From: Prevotellaceae bacterium
GTDB lineage: Bacteria; Bacteroidota; Bacteroidia; Bacteroidales; UBA932
Direction: 5' to 3'
Length of the DNA stretch: 6,100 nucleotides
Assembly: GCA_031275145.1 (NCBI GenBank)
Contig: JAISPE010000033.1
Location: 1-6,100 of the forward strand
Below are positions 1 to 5,562 of the stretch, piece after piece; within the stretch, counting starts at the first letter, position 1, and every line of letters starts with the position of its first letter. Made by a program: the position numbers and the translations under genes. The notes beneath the pieces are model-generated. The model was not told the DNA's origin. It saw only the letters and a list, made by a program, of their open reading frames with translations, and ran no database searches.

Positions 1-1376
1 ACGATCATTTTGGTTTTTCTGCTTTTAGGTCTGAATGTAAATCCGGGGGGAGTTTTGTACTGCGACACTATCCTGTTCCTGAACGGGGAGTTAAATTCGC
101 CTTCAAGCAAAACCGCCACAGGCAGATATGAACTGTTGAAGACTTGCTGTGTGATTTTTTCATCTACCTGCGACAGACTTACAGTCAAAGGGGCATTCTT
201 CACTTTTGCATTTTCGGAAGAATACAGCAAATAAGTCTTTTTTATGGCGGGATTATTCCCAACCGTATCTATAACTCCCGGATACTGGGCTTTGACCAGG
301 TCTATTCCTTTGGTTACGGGATTGTCCGGCGGAGGCCACAGCAGGGGGAAATAAGTCCATGAGGCAAAACGGAAATCGGGCGGCATCCCCGGTAAGGATA
401 CATTAACACGGATTTTCGAACACTGCATATCCTGCAAAACGTTTGAATTGATACGTACGCCATAGTTAAACAGCTGGTCGTTAAGATTGTGTTCGCATAT
501 AAATCCCATAGTCGTTTCACCCCTCGAAAGACTGTCTTCGTGAATGTGAACGGCGTCAATAAACCATGCTGTACGTCCTCCGTTCATAATATACTGGTCG
601 ATGACAAATTTGTCCTCCTCCGGCCAGCGATTCACCGGTTTTGCAATGATAACCGCCTTATATTCGTCAAGTATCCCGACAGCGCCTTCAAGGGTGACCG
701 CGTCAATGTCATAATATTCGCTCAGACTTTCGTATATACCCCACAGACTCAGACTGCTCTCGTCGAGTTCGCCATGTCCTTCGATAAAAGCTATTTTGTC
801 CTTATCTGTACGGCTTATTTTCTGGATAACATTTACCAGCTCGTATTCCAGATTTTGCAGTGCGAGGTTGAGATTTTCTTCAACACTGAGTTTCTGACTG
901 GTTTTTACGAAATTGACAGATAATTCCTTTCCTTTGTAGTTCACCAGCGCTCCGGGAAAAACCGTTCGCTGCGTCGCTCCGCCTTCAGCGTCGTTTTCAC
1001 GTACAGTAAGCGGAATCAGACCTTTCTGCACGAGTTCATTGAAAACGGTATAACGCTGTTCGCCGTTTCCTTCCGATGGATTGCGAAATTCGTACTGTAT
1101 GTTTTTCCGCGAATACCGTTTCAGTTCGTCTAATTTTTCACGTACTGCCGTCCTGAACTTTTTCAGATGCACGGGCATCTCTCCGTCAAGATATATACGT
1201 ATAAAAACCGCGTCGTCAAGATTTTTGATAATCTGCCTGCCCGAGCCGGAAACCGTATACCGGCTATCTTCCGTAAGGTCTATCCGTAGGTTAAATGTGT
1301 CTGCCATAATGCCCGACAAAATCAAAGCCGCTAAAAACAGCAGAAATGATAATATGTTTTTACGTTTCAATGTCAT
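1..1376 (-). CDS. gldG: GldG, gliding-motility-associated ABC transporter auxiliary protein (partial, C-terminus beyond window)
   Basis: 458 codons are open from the ATG at 1376 to the window edge with no stop, so the 3' end is missing. A short basic N-terminus (MTLKRKN) is followed by a hydrophobic segment at about residues 8-25 that should anchor the protein in the inner membrane. Family-typical stretches follow: FNLRIDLTEDSRYT (28-41), the FIEGHGELDE motif (198-207), GVRINSNVLQDMQC (306-319), LPGMPPDFRFASWTYFPLL (328-346) and IDTVGNNPAIKKT (369-381). This is the GldG/ABC_transp_aux architecture: a periplasmic domain between an N-terminal and a C-terminal membrane segment. Full-length relatives are roughly 550 residues, so about 100 residues including the second membrane segment are unseen. 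In Flavobacterium gldF and gldG form an operon and act with the ATPase GldA; many non-gliding Bacteroidota also keep them. Here gldF is not upstream; degraded transposase sequence is. The start is chosen because the membrane segment follows directly and a promoter box lies 21 nt upstream. Confidence 0.9.
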   Translation of the reverse strand, partial: MTLKRKNILSFLLFLAALILSGIMADTFNLRIDLTEDSRYTVSGSGRQIIKNLDDAVFIRIYLDGEMPVHLKKFRTAVREKLDELKRYSRKNIQYEFRNPSEGNGEQRYTVFNELVQKGLIPLTVRENDAEGGATQRTVFPGALVNYKGKELSVNFVKTSQKLSVEENLNLALQNLEYELVNVIQKISRTDKDKIAFIEGHGELDESSLSLWGIYESLSEYYDIDAVTLEGAVGILDEYKAVIIAKPVNRWPEEDKFVIDQYIMNGGRTAWFIDAVHIHEDSLSRGETTMGFICEHNLNDQLFNYGVRINSNVLQDMQCSKIRVNVSLPGMPPDFRFASWTYFPLLWPPPDNPVTKGIDLVKAQYPGVIDTVGNNPAIKKTYLLYSSENAKVKNAPLTVSLSQVDEKITQQVFNSSYLPVAVLLEGEFNSPFRNRIVSQYKTPPGFTFRPKSRKTKMI

Positions 1377-1397
1377 AATCTCGAATTATACAGGGCG

Positions 1398-1405
1398 CAA
1401 AATTA
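1398..1405 (-). promoter_or_regulatory. Bacteroidota -7 promoter box for gldG
   Basis: On the minus strand this reads TAATTTTG, an exact match to the TAnnTTTG consensus used by the Bacteroidota primary sigma factor. It lies 21 nt before the gldG ATG, predicting a short leader of about 15 nt. No clear TTTG box is seen at the usual -33 distance; the upstream DNA is a T-rich tract. The box suggests that gldG is transcribed on its own here rather than from a gldF promoter. Confidence 0.5.
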
Positions 1406-1439
1406 TAAAAAAAAGATTAAAGAAGACAGTAAGACGTAA

Positions 1440-1778
1440 AATTCGGCAAATTACCGTCGACTGTTCGGAGTTGAACTGCCGCACACGGATACTGTAAATG
1501 TCTTTTTCAGACAGTGTTCACCGGAAGCGGTAGAAAGAGTTAAACATAAAACGGTACAGTGCCTTCTTAACCGTAAAGTGATGCACAGATTTCGATACCG
1601 GGAATATTTTACGGTATCAATAGACGGCACAGGCATATACAGTTATGATTACGAGCCGTGGAAAGGCTGTCCGTACCGTGAAAGCAAAAAAGGTAAAAAG
1701 ACACGGACTGTAAATGTGGTTGAAGCAAAATTAGTCTGCTCCAATGGCTTCGCCATATCGCCGGGAACAGAATGGGAG
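1440..1778 (+). pseudogene. DDE transposase-like protein, internal fragment
   Basis: A plus-strand frame (codons starting at 1440, 1443 and so on) stays open after a TAA at 1437-1439 and gives a coherent protein without a good start codon. Segments recognisable from a Bacteroidota/metagenomic transposase-like family are LFGVELPHTDTVNVFF (about 1461-1508), the putative first catalytic Asp in VSIDGTG (GAC at 1623-1625), W-GCPYRESKKGKKT (about 1665-1706) and VEAKLVCSNGFAIS...TEW (about 1722-1775). In full relatives TEW is followed by a KQDCE-like stretch and then a second catalytic Asp in an ADGLYPN-like motif; none of that is here. The frame then runs on into unrelated sequence and stops at 1850. 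The fragment therefore lacks both its start and its C-terminal catalytic half and cannot be active. The family assignment is from memory of sequence patterns; that it is a broken gene is much surer than its exact IS family. Confidence 0.65.
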
Positions 1779-2254
1779 AAGCCGGTAACAGTTACCGTGT
1801 CCGTATGGAAGGAACCCGAATCGGACACACAACGGGACCGTGTTCCGTAAAAATGTACGGTAAATTCAGTAAAATTCTCCGTATGGAAACAACGGTCAAC
1901 GATATAAGTTTTTTTAAACACTGCCGGGAGGCTGTACGCCGTGACGGGACAAAGTCAAACGAAACAGCGCGACTGAAAAAGGGAATTTACAGTCTGACTC
2001 TTCCTGCCGAAAATCTGAAGGCAGCAAACAGGAGATACATCGAATTTATTTCCGGCTTTGAAAATAAACAGGCAGGCAGAAAAAAACTTGAAAAAATTTC
2101 CGAATCAAAAGTCGAAAATAACAGGAACTGCAAAGGATTTAATTTCTTTGACAAAACTGACCTCGTGGTTTTACCTGCCATTTTGAGCGGTGAATTCAAT
2201 ATTTGCGGATTCCGAAACAGACAGCTTAAACAGATGCTAAGGCGTTATCAATAA
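1772..2254 (+). pseudogene. C-terminal fragment of an uncharacterised mobile-element-associated protein (KMYDKFG / ETTND type)
   Basis: A 160-codon frame, shifted by two bases from the fragment before it, ends at TAA 2252-2254. From about 1790 it carries a chain of motifs I associate with a widespread uncharacterised protein of roughly 400-450 residues: EGTRIGH, SVKMYGKFSKILRMETTVNDISFFKH (residues 27-52), a KKGIYSL block (69-75), NRRYIEFISGFEN (85-97), KGFNFFDKTDL (121-131) and GEFNICGFRNRQLKQML (140-156). Relatives have a long N-terminal region before EGTRIKH and, after FRNRDL, a C-terminal winged-helix-like part; both are absent. It ends inside the left arm of an inverted repeat that supplies the stop codon. 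The ATG at 1772 falls at the junction with the upstream fragment and is probably not a natural start. The function of the intact family is not known to me. The fragment is most likely non-functional, although the frame is open and could be translated. Confidence 0.6.
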
Positions 2255-2332
2255 ATAAATGCATCAAACTAAATACTACAATCGTGAATAATAATACTTT
2301 AAGATTAATACATGATGTATTTATTCATTGAT
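2247..2332. repeat. 86-bp unit bounded by imperfect 20-bp inverted repeats (MITE-like)
   Basis: The arm at 2247-2266 and the reverse complement of 2313-2332 agree at 18 of 20 bases, with 46 bp between them. Weaker similarity continues outward for 10 bp on each side (2237-2246 against 2333-2342, 6 of 10). A 15-bp palindrome (AATACAT-G-ATGTATT, 2307-2321) overlaps the right arm. The left arm contains the stop of the plus-strand fragment ending at 2254; the right arm contains the stop of the minus-strand fragment ending at 2321. No clear target-site duplication flanks the unit. It may be a miniature inverted-repeat element, the ends of a lost insertion sequence, or an inverted duplication formed during decay. 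The arms are AT-rich and there is no adjacent poly-T, so it does not look like an ordinary terminator. Confidence 0.5.
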
Positions 2333-2395
2333 GGCTCCTAAGGTCATGTTTATTAATTTCGTTTCCATTGGAAATAAGGGTAACTGTGTTTGCAT
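2321..2395 (-). pseudogene. 24-codon N-terminal remnant of a probable Bacteroidota transposase with an N-terminal HTH
   Basis: On the minus strand an ATG at 2395 opens a 24-residue frame, MQTQLPLFPMETKLINMTLG followed by AINE, ending at TAA 2323-2321. The opening resembles the start of a Bacteroidota transposase-like family whose members begin M(D/N)TQ-x-LFP-x-(E/D)TKLIN-x-x-LG, continue with YYLxNGxPI and then a helix-turn-helix. Here similarity ends after LG, just where the right arm of the inverted repeat begins. The sequence AAAGGAG directly abuts the ATG and an exact -7 box lies further upstream, so the 5' end of the gene appears preserved while the body is gone. The family link is from memory over only about 20 residues. 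Alternatively it is a chance short frame or a true small peptide. Confidence 0.4.
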
Positions 2396-2421
2396 CTCCT
2401 TTATAATTTTTTGCAAATATA
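2396..2421 (-). promoter_or_regulatory. -7 promoter box and SD-like sequence of the truncated minus-strand gene
   Basis: The minus strand at 2421-2414 reads TATATTTG, an exact TAnnTTTG box. About 11 nt later, AAAGGAG (2402-2396) runs directly into the ATG at 2395. An SD-like sequence is unusual beside the other genes here, which have none, and fits a gene of foreign or mobile origin. No strong -33 TTTG was found. Confidence 0.4.
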
Positions 2422-2518
2422 CGACTTTTCAGTTTGCGATAACTATGATTGTATATGTTTTAGCTATGCGGTAAGTAGCGATGGGCAGATTGGGAGTTCT
2501 GAAGTTATAATTAATTGT

Positions 2519-2526
2519 TACCTTTG
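2519..2526 (+). promoter_or_regulatory. Bacteroidota -7 promoter box for phoH
   Basis: TACCTTTG matches TAnnTTTG exactly and ends 4 nt before the phoH ATG at 2531. With transcription starting a few nucleotides after the box, the message would be leaderless or nearly so. The -33 element is weak: no TTTG lies at the standard 19-21 nt spacing. The rest of 2427-2518 shows no gene or RNA that I can recognise. Confidence 0.55.
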
Positions 2527-2530
2527 CGAC

Positions 2531-3472
2531 ATGACAGAAAAGATAATCGAGATAAAAGGTATTGAACCTGTGGATATTTACGGAGCGAATAATGTGTTTT
2601 TTAATTTGATAGCGGACAAGTATCCCGAACTGAAAATAGTAGCAAGAGGAAACATCATAAAACTTTCGGGTATCGAAAAGGAAATAAACGATTTCGAAGA
2701 CAAATTCGCAATGCTTGTCGAATATCTGGAAAGTTACGGGGCTGTAAATCATTCCGCTATAGACAGTATATATTCCAACGAAAAACTGCCGGTAAACAGG
2801 GAGGAAAATATCATCCTGTACGGGAATAGCGGCAGAATAATAAAGGCAAGAACGTACAATCAGCAGCGTCTGGTGGAGTTATACGGGAAAAACGATCTTT
2901 TGTTTGCAACGGGACCCGCCGGCTCGGGAAAGACATATACGGCTATTGCACTTGCTGTTCGCGCCCTGAAAAACAGAGAGGTTAAAAGAATTATCCTTAC
3001 CAGGCCGGCTGTCGAAGCGGGAGAACGGCTCGGGTTTCTTCCGGGAGACATGAAAGAAAAACTTGACCCGTATCTCCAGCCTCTGTATGATGCGCTTAAT
3101 GACATGATTCCCGTCCGGAAACTGCAATCGTACATGGAAGACGGCACTGTTCAGATTGCACCTCTTGCATATATGAGAGGCCGAACTCTGGACAATGCTT
3201 TTGTCATTCTGGACGAGGCGCAGAATACAACTCTCAGTCAGATAAAAATGTTTCTTACACGCATGGGAAACAATGCAAAATTCATTGTAACGGGAGATAT
3301 CACACAAATAGATTTGCCGCGGAAATCCGATTCCGGACTCCCGAAAGTCATTTCCTTACTGAACGGTATCGACGGTATTGCTTTTGTGGAGTTTGACGTT
3401 GCCGACATTGTCCGGCATCGCTTGGTCAAGCAGATAGTCGAAGCCTTTGACAAAAACGAACAGGTAGAATAA
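2531..3472 (+). CDS. phoH: PhoH family ATPase (PhoH/YbeZ type)
   Basis: The 313-residue protein has the family layout: a small N-terminal domain (about 1-90, opening MTEKIIEIKGIEPVDIYG) and a PhoH P-loop ATPase domain (about 105-305). The Walker A motif is GPAGSGKT (128-135). TRPAVEAGERLGFLPGDMKEKLDPY (157-181) is the PhoH signature. The Walker B motif is FVILDEAQNT (224-233), with D228 and E229 as Mg-binding and catalytic acidic residues. TGDITQIDLPR (254-264) is sensor-like, and the arginines of DIVRHRL (292-298) are possible arginine-finger residues. Such proteins are cytoplasmic ATPases linked to RNA metabolism; E. coli YbeZ works beside the RNase YbeY. ybeY is not next to it in this window. 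The frame stays open upstream to about 2390, but the extra 47 residues look like translated spacer, the homologous N-terminus starts at 2531, and the promoter box at 2519-2526 would lie inside a longer version. The gene is intact and of normal length. Confidence 0.95.
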   Translation: MTEKIIEIKGIEPVDIYGANNVFFNLIADKYPELKIVARGNIIKLSGIEKEINDFEDKFAMLVEYLESYGAVNHSAIDSIYSNEKLPVNREENIILYGNSGRIIKARTYNQQRLVELYGKNDLLFATGPAGSGKTYTAIALAVRALKNREVKRIILTRPAVEAGERLGFLPGDMKEKLDPYLQPLYDALNDMIPVRKLQSYMEDGTVQIAPLAYMRGRTLDNAFVILDEAQNTTLSQIKMFLTRMGNNAKFIVTGDITQIDLPRKSDSGLPKVISLLNGIDGIAFVEFDVADIVRHRLVKQIVEAFDKNEQVE

Positions 3473-3486
3473 TCGCAGTTCTACCC

Positions 3487-3499
3487 TCAGGACTCCTGA
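3487..3499. repeat. 13-bp palindrome just after phoH
   Basis: TCAGGA-C-TCCTGA is a perfect 6-bp inverted repeat around one base, 14 nt after the phoH stop. The loop is too small for a good RNA hairpin, so it is not a terminator. It may be a protein-binding palindrome or part of the repeat cluster that follows. Confidence 0.35.
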
Positions 3500-3552
3500 C
3501 CTGACGCAAACTCAACTGTCGCATTTTTACCACAATTTTTCTTCTTTTTTAC

Positions 3553-3576
3553 TTCCCGGCTCTTTGTTTCCGGGAA
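3553..3576. repeat. Hairpin with 7-bp GC-rich stem
   Basis: TTCCCGG (3553-3559) pairs with CCGGGAA (3570-3576) across a 10-nt loop. The right arm shares its last two bases with the larger palindrome that follows. No T-run follows on the plus strand. It could add to phoH termination or belong to a compound repeat with its neighbour. Confidence 0.4.
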
Positions 3577-3607
3577 CCCTAACAGGGTTTCCAACCCTGT
3601 TAGGGTT
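3575..3607. repeat. Perfect 33-bp palindrome, REP-like; possible terminator of phoH
   Basis: AACCCTAACAGGGTT (3575-3589) and AACCCTGTTAGGGTT (3593-3607) are perfect reverse complements over 15 bp, separated by TCC. Each arm is also a small hairpin of its own (AACCCT/AGGGTT around a 3-nt loop), so the RNA can fold as one long stem or two short ones. The top-strand copy runs into TTTT (3606-3609), which would allow weak intrinsic termination of phoH about 100 nt after its stop. The perfect match and nested symmetry look more like a dispersed intergenic repeat than a simple terminator. Confidence 0.55.
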
Positions 3608-3609
3608 TT

Positions 3610-3745
3610 CAACGTAAATTATGAAAATTCTGTTAATTATGTCGAAAAAGGGAATCTGTCAAAAGGAATTTTGTCGTACACCCGTGGTCGCGTGATTGAT
3701 AATTGTCTGAACCGTTGATTTTAAGTTGATTTATATTATATACAT
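3610..3745. other. Gene-free spacer, possibly a decayed dispersed repeat
   Basis: No open frame with coding character is present on either strand. The text is AT-rich and has loosely repetitive phrases (AATTCTGTTAATTATGTC followed by AATCTGTCAAAAGG; GTTGATTTTAAGTTGATTTA). These remind me of degenerate intergenic repeats common in Bacteroidota genomes, but I cannot confirm that without a genome search. No tRNA fold or riboswitch was recognised. Confidence 0.25.
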
Positions 3746-3778
3746 AAAAAAAGGCGGGATTGAGTGGCCCGCCTTTTT
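3746..3778. terminator. Bidirectional rho-independent terminator
   Basis: GGCGGG (3753-3758) pairs with CCCGCC (3768-3773). The stem extends through AAAAA (3748-3752) and TTTTT (3774-3778) to 11 bp around a 9-nt loop. A run of seven A on the left (3746-3752) gives a U-tract for the minus strand, and TTTTT on the right gives one for the plus strand. It can stop phoH-side transcripts (about 275 nt after the stop) and ansA-operon transcripts (about 100 nt after the stop). It is the clearest terminator in the window. Confidence 0.85.
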
Positions 3779-3822
3779 CATTAACTGAACTAACCTATGA
3801 AAAACCAAATTTGAAATATAAA

Positions 3823-3866
3823 CGCAGAATGATTAAAATTGTTCAAAACAATTCATTTTTTCTGCG
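3823..3866 (-). terminator. Interrupted long hairpin just after ansA, probable terminator
   Basis: Outer arms CGCAGAA (3823-3829) and TTCTGCG (3860-3866) pair over 7 bp. Inner arms AATTGTT (3837-3843) and AACAATT (3847-3853) pair over 7 bp around the loop CAA. Between them is an unpaired internal loop of 7 and 6 nt. On the minus strand the hairpin begins 8 nt after the ansA stop and is followed by a T-rich stretch (TTTATATTT), as expected for a terminator or 3'-end protecting structure. Confidence 0.5.
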
Positions 3867-3874
3867 AAAATAAT

Positions 3875-4897
3875 TTATGGATGACTGCTTATTTCTCCGC
3901 AGACAGCTTTTTCGAGTTCTTCCCTGACATTTTCGTTGCCGGAGTATTTACCCTGGAGATAAAACAGTTTAGTCAAAGCCGCTTCAAAAGTAATATCTTT
4001 TCCGGAAACAACTCCTGCCTCTTTGAGCTGGCGTCCTGTAATATATTTTTCGGGGCTGACTTCTCCGCGCAGGCACTGGGTGATATTCAGCACAGTTATT
4101 CCACTGTCCGTTATTTTCCTGATATTGTCGATAAACCATGGAAAAGTGGGAGCGTTTCCCGACCCGAAAGTTTCCACAATCAGAGAACGCAATCCCTGTA
4201 TTTTCAAAATATTGTCGAACAGCGACGGTTGCATTCCGGGAAAGATTTTCAGGATAGCGGTATTGGTATCCAAACTGGTATGAACGGCAAGATTATCGTT
4301 TTCGGGATACGGCATTATTGACTGATGATTGAATTTCAGATATATCCCCGCTTCGGCAAGAGGCGGATAGTTGAAAGAATTGAACGCATTGAAATGTTCG
4401 GCGCTGGACTTTGTTGTTCTGTTGCCCCGCAGCAGCTTGTTTTGAAAATAAATACAGACTTCGGGGACTGTTGCCTTGCCGCCGGTTTGCGATGCGGCGG
4501 TTTCTATTGCCGAGATCAGATTCTCCTTGCCGTCAGTACGCAACATTCCGACAGGTAACTGACTGCCGGTGAAAATCACCGGTTTTCCCAGATTTTGAAG
4601 CATAAAACTGAGCGCCGATGCGGAGTATGCCATGGTATCCGTTCCGTGCAGGATAACGAATCCGTTGTAGTCGCTGTAATTATCGGCAACTGTCGTGGCC
4701 AGCTGAATCCAGAACGAGGGCGTTACCTCGGCGGAATCTATAGGTTTAAACGAGACGGTATCAAGCACGAAATCGAATTTCTTCAATTCGGGAACTTCTT
4801 CTTCAATCTGTGCAAAATCAAAAGGTTCCAGCGCTCCCGTGCGGGCGTTTTGCTTCATCCCGATTGTTCCGCCGGTGTATATTACCAGAATTTTCAT
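3875..4897 (-). CDS. ansA: Type I (cytoplasmic) L-asparaginase
   Basis: This 340-residue enzyme hydrolyses L-asparagine to L-aspartate and ammonia. The first active-site threonine is T11 in YTGGTIG (7-13). S55 lies in the PIDSAEVTP substrate loop (52-60). The second triad is in HGTDTMAYSASALSFM (84-99), with T86 and D87. FTGSQLPVGMLRTDGKENL (109-127) is typical of the family. K163 in GNRTTKSSAEHFNAF (158-172) completes the Thr-Asp-Lys set. The protein starts directly at the Rossmann-like strand MKILVIYTGG with no signal peptide, which indicates the cytoplasmic type I enzyme rather than the periplasmic type II. Length and motifs are normal, so it should be active. The ATG lies 6 nt after the lspA stop, so it is probably co-transcribed with, and perhaps translationally coupled to, lspA. 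It is the last gene of the operon, and two terminator-like hairpins follow. Confidence 0.93.
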   Translation of the reverse strand: MKILVIYTGGTIGMKQNARTGALEPFDFAQIEEEVPELKKFDFVLDTVSFKPIDSAEVTPSFWIQLATTVADNYSDYNGFVILHGTDTMAYSASALSFMLQNLGKPVIFTGSQLPVGMLRTDGKENLISAIETAASQTGGKATVPEVCIYFQNKLLRGNRTTKSSAEHFNAFNSFNYPPLAEAGIYLKFNHQSIMPYPENDNLAVHTSLDTNTAILKIFPGMQPSLFDNILKIQGLRSLIVETFGSGNAPTFPWFIDNIRKITDSGITVLNITQCLRGEVSPEKYITGRQLKEAGVVSGKDITFEAALTKLFYLQGKYSGNENVREELEKAVCGEISSHP

Positions 4898-4903
4898 TCG
4901 GCG

Positions 4904-5557
4904 CTATTTGCTCCTGTTGAACAGTATATTAAGAGCTTTCCGCTGAAACAGCAGAATATATATTGCGCCTACCGATATTGAAGCATCGGCGATATTGAAT
5001 ATGGGGCTGAAAAAGATAAACTCTTCGCCGGCATTGAATGGAAACCATTCGGGATAGTGTGTCCTGATGATCGGGAACTGTAGCATATCGACAACACAGC
5101 CATGCATAAACGATGAATAACCCGGTACAGCCAGTTCGGAAACCCCGGCATAGTCGACATAAGTCCCAAATTCGGGATTATAAGCTGTTCCCGTATTGAA
5201 TATCAAACCGTAAAAAGCCGAGTCAATAATATTTCCCAGAGCGCCGGCGCAGATACCCGCAATTCCGAGAGTCAAACCGACAGTAACGCCTTCTTTTTTC
5301 GTTATTTTAGGGATGTATACAATCAGCGCGGCAGCCAGAATAATCCGCATGACGACCAGAATTATTTTCCCGACAGGGCCTCCGAACAGCATTCCAAACG
5401 CCATGCCCGGATTTTCCGTAAAAAGAATCTTGAACCAGTCGCCGAAAACAGGAATTTCTTCGTTCAGATACATGTGTGTCTTTACCCAGAATTTCAGCGC
5501 CTGGTCGGCAAGCAGAATTATCCCGATAAAGATAAAAGCTTTTTTACTTAATGTCAT
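4904..5557 (-). CDS. lspA: Lipoprotein signal peptidase (signal peptidase II)
   Basis: This inner-membrane aspartyl protease removes signal peptides from diacylglyceryl-modified prolipoproteins. Family landmarks in the 217 residues are LLADQALKFWVK (15-26, D18 and K22), FTENPGMAFGM (46-56, N49), GALGNIIDS (105-113, N109 and D112), HGCVVDML (152-159, catalytic D157) and FNIADASISVG (187-197, catalytic D191). Hydrophobic segments at about 7-20, 61-82, 93-118 and 188-204 give the expected four membrane helices. At 217 residues it is longer than the roughly 160-170 of proteobacterial enzymes. The extra sequence lies between GNIID and VVD (44 residues between the aspartates instead of about 8), and Ser113 replaces the usual Arg of GNxxDR; both fit the Bacteroidota version as I remember it. 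The ATG follows the dksA stop by 5 nt; no SD sequence is visible. Confidence 0.95.
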   Translation of the reverse strand: MTLSKKAFIFIGIILLADQALKFWVKTHMYLNEEIPVFGDWFKILFTENPGMAFGMLFGGPVGKIILVVMRIILAAALIVYIPKITKKEGVTVGLTLGIAGICAGALGNIIDSAFYGLIFNTGTAYNPEFGTYVDYAGVSELAVPGYSSFMHGCVVDMLQFPIIRTHYPEWFPFNAGEEFIFFSPIFNIADASISVGAIYILLFQRKALNILFNRSK

Positions 5558-5562
5558 TCGAG

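Noticed and set aside
489..923. A 144-codon plus-strand open frame opposite gldG (also 1081-1497 and 10-234).
   Set aside because: These lie antisense to a well-supported GldG reading frame and have no recognisable protein features; they are shadows.
2231..2342. An integron attC site, suggested by the inverted-repeat arms with CTAAGGCGTT beside them.
   Set aside because: The arms do not contain the paired core sites (GTTRRRY/RYYYAAC) in the right places, and no integrase or cassette array is near.
2390..2530. A 47-residue N-terminal extension of PhoH, because the frame is open back to 2390.
   Set aside because: The extension has no family character, overlaps a minus-strand promoter and gene start, and would place the -7 box TACCTTTG inside the coding region. 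The homologous N-terminus (MTEKIIEI) starts at 2531.
3575..3607. Telomere-like TTAGGG/CCCTAA text in the palindrome.
   Set aside because: The motif occurs only within one inverted repeat, not as a tandem array, so it is coincidence in a bacterial chromosome.
3660..3720. A possible tRNA or small structured RNA in the spacer after phoH.
   Set aside because: I could not draw a cloverleaf with acceptor, anticodon and T-loop elements, and no known RNA motif is evident.
3839..4321. A 160-codon plus-strand open frame at the end of ansA.
   Set aside because: It is antisense to conserved asparaginase sequence and its translation is rich in Phe, Ser and Cys without motifs, as expected of a shadow frame.
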